A stretch of 64,000 bases of DNA from Hyalella azteca. Lineage: Eukaryota > Arthropoda > Malacostraca > Amphipoda > Hyalellidae. The notes beneath the pieces were generated by a model that was not told where the DNA came from, made no database searches, and saw nothing but the letters and a program-made list of their open reading frames with translations. Position numbers and translations under genes: made by a program. Location of the stretch: NCBI RefSeq assembly GCF_000764305.2, contig NW_025932718.1:62001-126000 (forward strand), in the 5' to 3' direction. Below are positions 11,551-23,665 of this stretch, piece after piece (positions within the stretch are counted from its first letter, which is position 1; every line of letters starts with the position of its first letter).

Positions 11551-12603
11551 TGCTATCAGCCAATCTGAGCGACTAGAATTTGTAGGTTTCAATAACTATT
11601 TAATCCAGATTCCAGACTGTAGTTACAAACCACAGATTTTTACTGAGCCTAATGACAATTGACAACTTATCATCAAATGTTCTCTTGTTCTGTCAAAGCC
11701 ACACACATTAATGATCAATGCATTTTGACAAGACAAAAAACCCATAAATTTTGAATTTAAAAAATAGGTGAAATGCCCTCAGGTGAAAGCGTGAAACTAA
11801 ATCTCTGTCTGCAAAATTAAAAGCATGAACACTACCAAAGTTAATTCAACCATAATTTACACAAAAATCAGACACCATTAAGGCATTATGACGGGCCGAC
11901 GGGGAAAGTCAACCCTGCTATAGTGTAGCTAGTGCTTTACCATTAGCATTACCTAGCAAACTGAGTTGGTCCAGGTCCAGTAACTCCAGTTGGAGTGTTG
12001 GACGATCGCAGCACTGCCAGGGCAGTTGGCAGTAGACAATCGCTGAATCAGAGATAGGCCTAGCCGTGTAAAATAACAGATCTTAACCAATAATTTACAA
12101 AAAAATGAAGCTGCTGGTGTGGGTGTCAACATCTTTTACGCTAATATCTTTCTATTGTCAAGGAGACCGATCGAATAGTGAAGAATGCCCTAGGTTGCCG
12201 ACAACAAACCATTAAACTTGAAGACGCACATATGACAGCAGCCCCTGTAACTGATTTTTTTTTATTAGTTGGGGTTAAGACTTGTGGCGACAAAAATGCC
12301 CACCAGCCTGATCTCTGTCAGAACCCCCCAGTAACTTACTTGGTTGATACGGGGCAGCACCGACGAAGGTATTATCGCCCTCCCCAGTCCCCAGTAACTG
12401 AATGTTTAAAATTTAGAAATTTTTTTTTTTATAATTTGATTTGAAGGCTTCGGGTATGCAGGTAGCACACCTCCCAGCCTGAGCACAACTGGGGGTTTTG
12501 GACACTTCACTTGACTTCTAGATCTCTTTACCTCCTAGCTAGCACTTTCACAGCCAGTGTGGCAGTAAATTGTGAAAAGAAAATTAAAATTAGGCTTTTT
12601 TAT
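11551..12603. other. Intergenic, unrecognised, mildly GC-rich patches
   Basis: No coding exon recognised. A patch at about 11890-12060 and another at 12270-12400 are more GC-rich than the surroundings, and the second repeats CCCAGTAACT twice. They look like decayed repeats, but I cannot name a family. Confidence 0.4.
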
Positions 12604-12985
12604 TCACAGCCTGGTCACCACATTGCAGCTAAGCAGATATTGACCAAGGAGACGGATGGCAGCAGTGCGTTTCCTCATTGGGGCATCACCACCTCCAAGA
12701 GCTGAGGACAGCTCCCAGGGAAGAGACAGGCCCTCCAGTCTTGTGCGGAATTCTCTTCGTTGGTTGATGAACAGCGTGCAGTGCAGGATGAGGTGTCTGA
12801 TTGTGCCCTCTACATTACATTCTGGACAATTACTGGAGTTGGCTAAGTTGAATCTGGCCAGATGAGCGTTAACACCAGCATGCCCCAGGCGCAGACGTGA
12901 CACAGCGCATTCAACAGAACGTGGTAGTGATCCATAGTCCACATAGGATATCTCAGGTCCCAAGCTTCTTCGGAANACTCTCCAT
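12604..12985 (-). pseudogene. Fragment of a non-LTR retrotransposon C-terminus
   Basis: A 119-codon open frame on the minus strand has the C-terminal zinc-knuckle region of LINE reverse transcriptases: SRLRLGHAGVNAHLARF, then CPEC, then H and HC spaced as C-x2-C...H-x4-HC, followed by a basic R-rich stretch. This module follows RT, or RT plus RNase H, in many arthropod LINEs. The frame is lost upstream near an N at 12975. A shifted frame beyond it reads ESSGVVETGELVEMMES, so an indel or sequencing error lies there. No RT domain remains. It differs from the CR1/L2-like LINE at 26217-29590. Confidence 0.7.
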
Positions 12986-13836
12986 CATCTCAACCAACTC
13001 ACCAGTCTCCACCACTCCAGATGACTCTGGAGGACCAAAACCTGACCCAGCAAGGCAGCCAGAATCTCCCATGATGAACCAAGTCAACCAACTTTAACTG
13101 AGTCAACTCCTTATGAAAAGGACCACAGGCACAAAACTCAAAGGATAATCAAAATAAAGGCAATAATTTGAAAACAAATGTAAATATTGAAACAGGAAAC
13201 AAAACTGAAAAAAAATAATAATAGTAATAAAGTAAATAAAGAAAACAAAAATAATAAAGAAATAAAGCAAAGCAGACTGGCAAACCTCTGAGGGAGAAAG
13301 CCAGTCGTGTTTTATAGAGAAATAACTTGAAAATGATTATTTTAAGCAAGTGCAAAAGCTAATACTTTAAAATTAAATTCACCGGTTTTTAGAGAGCTCA
13401 AATGACGGACGTGCTATCGCCGTGAACGCAACTGACTTTCTCCTAAAATTTAGAAAGTATTGAAAAAAAAAAAGTAGACCAAGCAAATAAATTGCCGGAT
13501 AGATGTTACTCAATCATTTTTACCCTAAAATTAAGAAGATTTAACTCTTTTGCAATGAAAAGTGTTCATATTGTTTGAACGTTATCAAATTATCTACATT
13601 TCGAGTCTTTTTAAACAAAAACTATGGTCTGAATTTCAAGCCTTAGTCATATCGTTTCAATGTTGTAGGCACAATTTAGGGTAAAAATTCAAGTTCGAGC
13701 AGAACTGCTGATGGCCAGTCTCAGCTGTTTTAATGACGCATTACAAGTTACAACCACGAACGAATGAACAGTGCGATCATCTGTTTAGCGTGCGTGCGTT
13801 CTTGATTTGAACCTCTTCGACTTTAGCACGGTTGTA
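12986..13836. other. Intergenic and putative TMEM86A promoter / 5' UTR
   Basis: Holds A-rich sequence at 13140-13270. A 13-bp inverted pair TTTTTACCCTAAA / TTTAGGGTAAAAA lies at about 13517 and 13675. Higher-GC sequence from 13690 to 13860 surrounds the TMEM86A start codon and plausibly contains its promoter. No clear TATA or initiator could be assigned. Confidence 0.4.
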
Positions 13837-16800
13837 ATGACGACTCTCGCACAAGTAGTGAGTAAATCAGTAAATGTTTTTTTTTAATGTGGAAGATATT
13901 TTGCTGATGCATGTTGACGCAATTAAAGGGTAATGTGTTAGTTTTTACTTGGTCGTTGTAATTGCGCAAATACCAGGTTGGCTCATGTTTTATAGACCAC
14001 TGCGACCAGGGTCACAGTGCCGCCGCTAGCTATAGGCTATAGCCGAGTGCCGATCCCAGTGGGAACATAAATTCAGTGACACGAAGGTCCATTCTAAAGG
14101 AAATATTACTCTCAGTAGCAGCACCAGCTTTCATTACACAACTAGGCTAAGTGAAAAATATTTCTATAAAAGTTGCAAATTATATAATTATGGAGTTTTT
14201 AAAGTCATGAAATAATTTGTTTTGCAGCATTGAAAAAGTTAATCAAGTTTTGTATTCACTCTTTGAAGTTTGAACCTTGAAGAACCAAGAAAAGTTCCTA
14301 GCCATGAATTTGGTAACTTTTTTATAAAACTACAGATTTTTTTTACAATTTTGGAAGTTAGCTCTTATTGATTTATAATTTATTAGCAATATTTGGTCAT
14401 ATTTGACTATTGAATTATTAAATGTGGTTGAAGCTATGTTTTCCAATCTCACTGCCTCAGGCTCTGAGCTACAACTTGATTTTCCAAGCCTAGAGTTTAG
14501 GGGTATTTTAGTATATGTAAAAAAAATTTTTGGAATAGTTTTTTTTTTCATGACATACTCTTTTCTCAATTTATTTCCTAGTATCAAATTTGCTTATTCT
14601 GTTTAAAAATAATTATTTGAATCTAAATTTTTTTAAATGACAAATTTTGGTCATTTCAATAGCCATTTTTATCAATTCTAGTTTTGAATTTTAAATATAG
14701 AATTATATTCTAACTTAGATCAAAATAGTAATTTAAAAAATATTTTAAGTGTAGAAAAATTGAAATTTTATTCATTGAAGAAAAATCAAAATCTCTGTAC
14801 AGGTTGACTTCACAGTCTTAACCAAATTCATCTATGTTCTGTTTGTATTGAAGTTACCTCATCCTACCTAGATAGTAGAATATAAGAAAGGAAATTTACA
14901 TTTACTGCTACTTTTATTATGATCTCCTAGTTTTTTACTAGCTGTTGAAAACACATTACAGGAACTCTAGCCATGGTACATATATACATAAGATTTACTT
15001 TGATTTACATTTCCTTATAGGAAAATTTTCTTTTGAAAAATTCAGTTGATATGTTTTATTGTAAGTTAGACTCATTTATCTCTAATGTATTGCATAGAAT
15101 AATATGCGTTTAAAAATTACTTTTTAAAGACAACACTTCTGAACAATCCAGTGTCTTGGATGTTACACATTACAATGAATTTCTAATTTTATTTTCAAAT
15201 ATTGAAATTAAGATATCAAAATTTTGTAAATTTTCAAAATTATTTATTCTGTCAATTGATTTATGCATTGTCTCTGACTTTATACAATTGTGCAAAATTT
15301 CAGATCAATTGGACAGGTCAAATTGTGTCATATATGGATTATAAGATTTGTAGCAGACAAAATTATTTTTTATTTTTTTTTAATAATGAAAAAAATTTTT
15401 ATTTATAAAATTATTTATTCTGTCAATTGATTCATGCATTGTCTCCAACTTTCCGCAAGTGTGCCAAATTTCAGATTGATTGGACAGGTAGATGTGTGTT
15501 AAATATCAGTTATAAGATTTGTAGCTGACAAAATAATTTTTTCAACTTTTTTTAAGATTGAAAAAAAAAATTTATAATTTTTAAAATCATTTATTTTGAC
15601 ATTTGATTCATGCATTGTCTCCAACTTTACCCAAGTGTGCAAAATTTCAGATCGATAGGATAAGTAGAAGTGTGTTAAAAATTGATTATAAGATTTGTAG
15701 CAGACAGACAGACAGACAGACAAACAAACAAACAAGAAATGAAATTAAAGAGAAGTGTTGTAATAAAAACAAGTAATAATTATAAGGCTCAAATGCTGCA
15801 ATACAACTTGATGTATAAACCAATAAACCTTTATTAACTGTTATTATTTTACTTTAGACTAAATTTATATCATAGATAATTACTTGCTGTTAATTATTAT
15901 AGAATTCACTATGAAAAAAAAATGTTCATAATAATTGTCTGTTATACATTTGTTCATAAAATTTATTGTGTGTGCAGCTCAAGAGTGGTGTGGGGCCAAA
16001 ACTTGTACCTTTCTTCAAGACGGTCGCTATTTACTTTGTTGTGCTCATCCCTCATGAGCAGCACTTGGTGTTCAGGGCAATCCTCAAGGCCCTCCCTGTG
16101 ATCTCACTCATTGCCTTTGTTCTGCTTCATGGCATGAGTTTTGGTGATGAGTATGTTACTTATTTACTCAACTTATTAGTTAGTATCTTTGAAATATTTG
16201 GTGATGGGTATGTTAATTATTTACTCAACTCATAAGCATCCCTGAAATATTTTGGTTATGAGTATGTTACTTGTTTGCTGAACTTATGTCACTGAAATGT
16301 TTTGGTGATGAGTATGTTACTTATTTACTCAACTTATAAGTATCACTGAAATGAACTTGGCTTGAAAATATTGGGGCAATTTTAGTTTTTTTAGCACAAT
16401 TGAATGCACACATATTTCCAATTATTCACTAAATTTACCATAGTTTAATGAACTAAGCCATAAAATTAATTGATACTGTTTTAGGCTTAAATTCTGGGCC
16501 CTGTGTTCATAATATTTAGTTTGGTCTCTTAACCCCTGGAGGAAATAAAATACTATTGGTTATAGATTATTTCTAATTTATTCCTCTATGCCTCGTAATA
16601 TACTCAAGTGACAAGTGAAAATAATTACCAATGCTTGCCACAAAAAAAATTTTTGGTTTTTGCCGCAGGTACTTCTACTCGCGCCGCATTCTCCTTGGTT
16701 TGATATGTTCAGTGGTTGGGGATGTGCTGCTGGTGTGGGACCATCTCTTCCTGCATGGCCTTGGTGCATTCCTTGTTGCTCAAATATTCTACATTTCGGC

Positions 16801-18079
16801 ATTTGGCTTCAAGCCTCTCAACTTACCAGTTGCTGCAGTCTTGTACCCAGCTTTGGGTCTCAGTAAGTTGTCCAAGATGAAAAATTAGGTCTTAGTGTTA
16901 CAGTTATTTTATATTGTCTTGCTTCTTTTTTATCTATCAATTTTCATTACTAAAGTTAGATGTGCATATTTTTAATTATTTCTCCATAGGTTTCATGGTG
17001 CACAATTTTGTGGTGTAAGCTTTAATCATGTTATTTTGACATCTGGTAGTGCATTATTTTTTGTGACTAGCATTAATGGCAAGGTTGGTGGGTTATTCAA
17101 AGCTGTGCAGATGCAAATATGAATAAATTTCTCTCATGAAGCTCGTTTATCCCCACAGGTCTGTACATAATAGTGCCGGAAGCTGGAGGTGCTCTTAGTG
17201 TGGGCGTATGCGTGTACAGTTTTGTACTGGCAACAATGGTGTGGCGCTCTGTTGCTCGGGTCCAGCTATTCGAAGAGCTCTGGACTTGGACAAAACTTTG
17301 CTCATGTGCTGGAGGAATCTTATTTGCCTTCTCAGACACATGCATTGGAATACATCACTTCCACTCCCCTCTACCTTACTCAGAGGTCCTTTTAACTAAT
17401 ATAATTAGGCTTCTGATTTGCATGAATTAAACTTTAACACTGGTCTGCTTTACTTCATGTCTATTCTCTTACAGCTTGGGTACTATTTAGTGTCAGATTG
17501 ATATTAAAATAAAATTGATTTCACTATTTAATTAGATAGATCCTAATTTCTACTAACCACTCGAAAGGCCTGTTCAGTTTGCCATAAATTTAAGACCAAA
17601 ATATGTTTGTAAACTTGGTTGAGTAATCTAATACCAAAACCAAACCTAGAAATTATGAACATTTGAGTAACTTTTATTTTGAATGGGCAAGTTTAGGTCA
17701 TGAAAAGTGCATTGTTATAATTAAAATTGCATTTATTATATTATGAAAATTATTTCTGTAACTCAATTATGATATCCCTCTTCCCAATTATTAATCCATT
17801 TTTATCTTGATTCTGTTGGCAATTAGTGTAGACTGCTGATTGCATGTTATTTCTCAGGTCCTCATCATGGGCACTTACTACGCTGCTCAGTTGGGCATTT
17901 CCCTCAGTGTTGTGGACTGCAAGGCCAGCTACCTTGACTCCCTCAAGAGAACTGCGGGCATTGATGCATCGTCTGCTGTATTTGAGCAGTCAGTTTCTGG
18001 GGAGAACTCGACAAAGAAGCGCAGTGCAAGGCGTGCTGCCGAGATCAGTGTCAGCAATGCTGGTATTCATTATGATTAA
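13837..18079 (+). CDS. TMEM86A: TMEM86A-like lysoplasmalogenase family (YhhN) membrane protein
   Basis: Complete five-exon gene: 13837-13857, 15978-16150, 16669-16862, 17159-17385 and 17858-18079, 278 codons before TAA, phases consistent. The family hydrolyses the vinyl-ether bond of lysoplasmalogens, or is close to enzymes that do. The tiny first exon encodes MTTLAQV and joins in phase 0 to LKSGVGPKLVPFFKT, the conserved family start. Further motifs are GDVLLVWDHLFLHGLGAFL (GD-x2-L core), YISAFGFKPL, WTWTKLCSCAG, the SDTCIGIHHF segment, PYSEVLIMGTYYAAQL, and about eight hydrophobic segments. Vertebrate members are about 240 residues. The extra length here is a charged C-terminal tail (STKKRSARRAAE). 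The first exon is inferred from phase plus homology and is the least certain part. Confidence 0.92.
15239..15735. repeat. Three diverged tandem units ending in (CAGA)n(CAAA)n
   Basis: Three units of roughly 130-180 bases, starting near 15239, 15408 and 15587, share CAATTGATTCATGCATTGTC, AAATTTCAGATYGATTGGAC and TTATAAGATTTGTAGC. The last unit runs into five CAGA-like repeats and then CAAACAAACAAACAAG (15701-15735). It lies in TMEM86A intron 1. Confidence 0.8.
16138..16345 (+). repeat. Four tandem copies of the TMEM86A exon 2 splice-donor region
   Basis: The segment TTTGGTGATGAGTATGTTAC spans the exon 2 end (GA|gtatgtt). It is followed by TTATTTACTCAACTTAT and recurs, mutated, at about 16195, 16250 and 16298. 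Three decoy donors with nearly identical context (GATGGGTATG, TATGAGTATG, GATGAGTATG) therefore lie within 150 bases of the real one. Confidence 0.85.
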
Positions 18080-18346
18080 CATCGCAATACCGGGTCCTCC
18101 TCTCACTTAATGTTATCTTCTGTTGCTGTTTAAAGCTTCATAGACTTTAATATCGCCCTGTCAGATGTCATCGATATGTACATATGCATCTTGTACACGT
18201 ATTATGATTGACAAATCTAATGTGCAGAAACCAAAACTACTTGCAGCATCAAGCCAACTATCCTGGTTTGATGCTACTTCATTAAAAAATTCCAGCATTC
18301 TTACATTTTTTCAACAGTTTCCTCCATGACTACATATTGCCTAGTC

Positions 18347-18352
18347 AATAAA
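18347..18352 (+). promoter_or_regulatory. Candidate TMEM86A polyadenylation signal
   Basis: AATAAA, 268 bases after the stop codon, is the first canonical signal on this strand after TMEM86A. A longer 3' UTR cannot be excluded. Confidence 0.5.
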
Positions 18353-21145
18353 TTTTCTGAAATATTTAGACGTATATTAGGAGTGTTCAGTTTTTCTCTA
18401 GTTTCTATGTCAATTAATTAACAAATACTTCAGATGCATCAGTTATATTGGAGGTGACTATCTGTTAGACGGTGTGCTGGTTGACTCCATGTCACGTGGA
18501 CGCTGACAAGCGAGGTCCTCTGTAACGTACAAGAATGGAAACACAATAATGGCTTCCTAGTTTTGTGGCAAACCAACCGTGAATTGGTAATCAAGATTTT
18601 CACAGCTTAAACGTATAAATAACCATTCGATTATAATTGATCTATTTCGTGCTGTTTTGTTAACAGTTCAAATGTTATTAGTCTTTCATAAGAAGAAAGT
18701 ATTTGCTGTGTAGCCTGGCCAGACCAGCTATAGAATAATTAAGGATCCAACAGCAATAGAATGATAGAGACTGCGGCAAGAAATTACTTTATAGGCATAG
18801 CAATTCCTTAAAGGTTCAAATGGGTGGCATTTAGCTAAAATATAGCCATTATTTTTTCAAATTTGTTCCGAATAACTATTTTGATGTTGATTATTAAGGA
18901 AAACCGTATTCTTGGCCAATAGTATGAATTTATTTTCTCTGAATTCAGACGTGAACAAAACAAGGCGAGTGTATCATCTTTATAGCGAGCGTAGAATGTA
19001 AATGCCTTACAAGGAATATATTTGCAAATAATTTCACGCGCTTCATATTAGGAAGCTAGAATAATTAAAAATAATCTAAGGGACGCGTGTACTTATGGTT
19101 TATGCATGCATTTCTCTCTGAAATATTGTATTATCTTTGATGGGAATTAGCAATTAGAGACAATAGTTTGAAGTATATGTTTTGCTCAGTACTTTTTGAC
19201 GAGTAAGTTCTTGGCCCTCACTCCTGGGTCTTCTGTGCAAGGGTCTACAACCAAGTTATTTATTATTTTAAGCATTACTTTTAAAAATTTATCGTTTGTA
19301 AATGACATCCATTGTAGTGATACGCCTTCTGAGACTTGTAGCCTTTTAACCTACAAATTTTTATTGCGTTCACCCGAAATTAAAAGTTTTTACTTCACCC
19401 TATATTTCAGATGACCTAAATTGTACTGAATATGTGTGAAGATTGGATGTCGTTCTCACAACCTGGATTTATTTGTAGTATCTGAGCTACATTCGAATTA
19501 AGTCAGACATTGTTTATTCTGTCGTTGATTAGAATGCTTGTGATGTTTGGGGTTGTGGCTAATTTAAACCAGTTTTACAGAACTGTTCGGGTGTATAATT
19601 TTTATTGAATAGAAATATTATGTCCCGTATAATTGATGTATTATATTGAAGTTACCTTAATCTACCTGCATTTCCGTACATTTTTGCTGTAAGATTAGCG
19701 TGGAGCGTCATCTCAACAAATCTCTTACCATTGCACTGCAGTGCACAGGATAGATACAGTGTACTCTCACAGTGCCTATTATTTTGGTATAACTTTACAG
19801 AGGTAAACACAACGCTTTAAAACACAACACAACGCTTTAAAACTCGCCCAAAGATACAGGTTTGATACACATTGGTTAGGGAAAAAGTATCTTTGAAAAT
19901 TTACCTAACTATTTAATTATTTCACGAGTGGAAACTTTTTTATGTATTTAGTTGGATAGCTTCTTATAGGAGTACAAAAATAATTCTTTATGCCAGGGAA
20001 AATAAATTTGATAGGATGTTCTGTAAAATATTGTTCTTTCTGTTCTATATGTGTAACTTATTATTACTTAAAGTAATATATAGCTGAGTTATTCCCATCT
20101 GATCTATTGTTTCAACAATTTTGCTAGTCACATTTCTAATCTTAATTCTGTAATGGAACTTTTCAGTTCATTTCTGATCGTTTTTCTTACAAATACGAAC
20201 CAAAACCGCTTGTCTTATTACTAAGTGGACGTGTTATCGCACTGTACAATTGTCTGAACCTTTGGATCTTTTTCAGGTCTTTTTTGACGGCCTAAATGTT
20301 TCCTGTACATATTTTAAGGATTAACTCGTGCCACAATCCAACTACCTAAAATTCACTCGTTATTCAAATTTATCACCAAAAATATATAGTTTCTTACATG
20401 TATTTACGCATGGAAAAAAACTTTTTATTCATTATCAAACTGAAATCGTTTTAAAATTTTACGTGGTAGGTATTCTTTAGTTATTATCGCAACCTAAAGC
20501 CGCCCGAGGAGTGATATCTTTCATCGGCATAAATTTTTCCTAATAGATTTCTTAATGAATCTAAGCTAACTGATCTGACCTTTGATTATCAATATTTTGT
20601 AAAAGTCAATTATTTTCTGTGATTCGTTTAGTAACCATTAGTTCCTATCTAATTGTCAACTTAATTTACGGCCTAATTCGTAACTACCATTGAGTCTATG
20701 AGACACGTTTTCATCCTCCATTTAAGGGTAGCATGACATACCATTTGATAGGTAACAGTGTTTGGTTTCGAATGCATCCATTGATGCCAATGCATCAAAA
20801 TTTATGTTAATGCCTCAAAATTGATGCATCAGTAACCTTTTGCGTATTGGCAACGTCAACTGCGGTCCAAATATTCAAGGTAACTTATTTTCTCCAATTA
20901 CAAAATTATTTGACCATTTATTGGCTGTTTGATTTACAGAACTTGGGGCCACATTTACTCTATAAATATATACACTCTCTCTGACAACCGCTCTGTCGCG
21001 TTCCGTTTGGACCTCGTAGGTTGACTTGCGTCGATGCTGCTCGTGGTCTTACCGTTCTTGTGACGCGAAATATTTTCTTGTCTATTCCAGTCCTTCGGTT
21101 TTTCTCTCAGCATATAGTTAGATTTTAACTCAATCTGTCGTTGAT
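18353..21145. other. Intergenic or long 3' UTR, no gene seen
   Basis: AT-rich, non-repetitive apart from a short duplication CACAACGCTTTAAAA near 19808-19845. Open frames are short and show no family resemblance. Confidence 0.5.
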
Positions 21146-21640
21146 AGTAGAATCTTTTAATTTTGCTAGTAGTTATCTGGTTGCGATCAAAAAAGTATAA
21201 TCTTTTAATCTTGCTAGTAGTTATCTGGTTGCGTATAAAAAAAGTAGAATCTTTTTAATCTTGCTAGTAGTTATCTGGTTGCGTATCAAAAAAGTATAAT
21301 CTTTTAATCTTGCTAGTAGCTATCTAGATGTGTATAAAAAAAGTAGAATCTTTTTAATCTTGCTAGTAGTTATCTGGTTGCGTATCAAAAAAGTAGAATC
21401 TTTTTAATCTTGCTAGTAGCTATCTAGATGTGTATAAAAAAAGTAGAATCTTTTTAATCTTGCTAGTAGTTATCTGGTTGCGTATAAAAAAAGTAGAATC
21501 TTTTTAATCTTGCTAGTAGTTATCTGGTTGCGTATCAAAAAAGTAGAATCTTTTTAATCTTGCTAGTAGTTATCTGGTTGCGTATCAAAAAAGTAGAATC
21601 TTTTTAATCTTGCTAGTAGCTATCTGGTTGCGTATGAAAG
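21146..21640. repeat. Minisatellite, about 58-bp unit, about 8.5 copies
   Basis: Unit: GAATCTTTTTAATCTTGCTA, then GTAGTTATCTGGTTGCGTAT, then an A-run. Variants alternate: GTAGTTATCTGGTTGCG and GTAGCTATCTAGATGTG types, and GTAGAATC and GTATAATC types. Nearly identical copies suggest recent expansion. Confidence 0.95.
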
Positions 21641-23340
21641 CGTCGTTAGAACCTGAATCGTCCGTCGTCCTGGTCATAGACCTGCTTGATGAAAAAGCCT
21701 TGTTAATCTTACCTAACTAGATAGTTTTACGTCTTGCGTATCTGTAAGCTCTTGTTAAACGTTGCTTGAGCAAATATCAAGCCTTTCTTTTTTAGATCGC
21801 ATCTTGTTGACAATCGTCCATCTTTTCTTCCCATTGTATGACGTTTTGTGTGGTACTGTGTACCTATTTTGCTGTGTGGTGCTATGTAGTATCTTCTACA
21901 GGAACTCTGACTGCAAAATTTCATGCTAGACAATTAGAGCTGGTGTTCAAAACGTAACGACGGCTATTTCTGTCTAAACCAAAGTTTAGCGCGTTTTTTA
22001 TCACTGTAAACATATGTTGACTACATAGTAATATCTATCTACGCTCGCTATTGATTCCAGACTCAGGTTGTCAGTAGACACACTGCAACTAAACCTGTAC
22101 CCAGCCAACTTCCGCCTGTGGTCTGGTGTAGATTCAACGGCTTTGCTCCCGCCTCAATTGTGATCGAAGAAAACTGCTGGTGATTGAGTCTCTCAATAAA
22201 GCATTTACTACCGAATACGTCGAGTTGAATCAACATCGAGATGATTGCTTCTAAATGCGTCGAGGTTGGTCGAATATGAGGTTAGTGTTAAAACTATTAA
22301 TATTATTGTTTTAGGACACGTTGACATTTGCATTAGTCGTCTTAACATTTTAGTCATTGCCTCTCTTGACTTTCCAGAGTTATTGTCATCGATTGTTCTA
22401 TTTAGAATCAGCCACCTGTTTTAGTATAATAATCAATAGTTGTTGATCCTATCATAGTTGAAATCCAATTATCCCATCCAATTCCTCCAGGAAATTCTAC
22501 TTCTCGAATTCTTGATCATTCTTGTACTCGTCATTTTTGCGCTAGACGCTAATAGGCTGCCGTTGGAACGGCAATCTGTAGGTTGTGTTCTTTCCTGCAT
22601 CTTGTTAACAGTGAGAGTAAAATACGGAACCTTGGTACGGTGAAATAGGCCTACAAATGGCATTCTTTTCTCGAAGCGACCTGAATCTGATAGAGTCCAC
22701 TGTTTGTATTCACCGTGGTAATGTTTCCCATGCTTCCTTGATGCCGTTAAGTATTATGTTTACGTTGAAAGCTATTGCAATCGGAAGTAATGTCATTTCC
22801 TCATGAAGATGTTGGTCGTCAGGAATTTCTCGCGGGAGCCAGAAAAAAGTTATTGTTCATGAGCGCAACTAATTTTATTCGTTCAGCTGCTCTAAAACGG
22901 CAGTTAAAAGATATCATCACCATCATCATCATTATTGTTATTATGAGTTTTTAAAGCATTCCTGACAGCTGTTTGAGGATCTCCAAATTTACCTTGGTTT
23001 GCAGTGGGTCTGAAATATTTAATTAATTCAGTGTGAGTTACGACTGTTGATAGATCGAAGCGTGTCCGTCTGGAAATGGATGTTTGTTATGGGACTCATA
23101 ACTTCTATGTATGATACACGAGTATTTGCACGGGGTTCATCTCTCCCTAGAAAATTCAGGAGGAAAAATAAATGTTTTATCTTAGATTTTTAGATGAACT
23201 GAATAGTTTTTATTGCAACTGTTTGACGCCAGTTTCCTCGGTCGACCCGACGATGGTCTCTGATTGTTGATATGTTGCCCTTTGTATACTTTTATGCATG
23301 TATATTAATGAAGCTCTTGCTTTATGCCGGTTTCTACAGG
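21641..23340. other. Intergenic, no gene seen
   Basis: No conserved coding segment. A short ATC microsatellite lies at about 22915-22945. Overlapping frames on both strands at 22458-22663 show no recognisable domain. Confidence 0.5.
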
Positions 23341-23665
23341 GTTATTCTAAATGATGGACCCAATTTAATAAATTCGTTTTTATTCATGTATAGAGACGGC
23401 ACGTAAACAGCTATATTCGTTTTAGCGGTTTATTCATAAAATGAATAAATTCGTTGTATTCATGAAGATGCGGGCCGTAAACAGCTTCCTTGACGTAACC
23501 CCATAAGCAATAGTCACATGGGGTGCCAGATCTCCATTTCCTACGCGTCCTACCCAACGCTCAGGAGTGACTTCAATGCGGCCCTATTCCGCGTTTGAAA
23601 AGGTTTTAAAAATTTTGATTTTATGAATACGAATTTATTAAATTGGGTTCATAATTTAGAATAAC
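23341..23665. mobile_element. TIR-bearing MITE, 325 bp
   Basis: The left end GTTATTCTAAATGATGGACC continues into CAATTTAATAAATTCG. It is mirrored at the right end (CGAATTTATTAAATTGGG...ATTTAGAATAAC), giving inverted repeats of about 45 bp with few mismatches. The interior repeats AATGAATAAATTCG and CGTAAACAGCT. The superfamily is not clear because the flanks show no convincing duplication. Confidence 0.75.

Noticed and set aside
15499..15735. Frame starting with a CLSVCLSVCLSVC repeat
   Set aside because: It is the translation of the CAGA microsatellite at the end of the tandem repeat.
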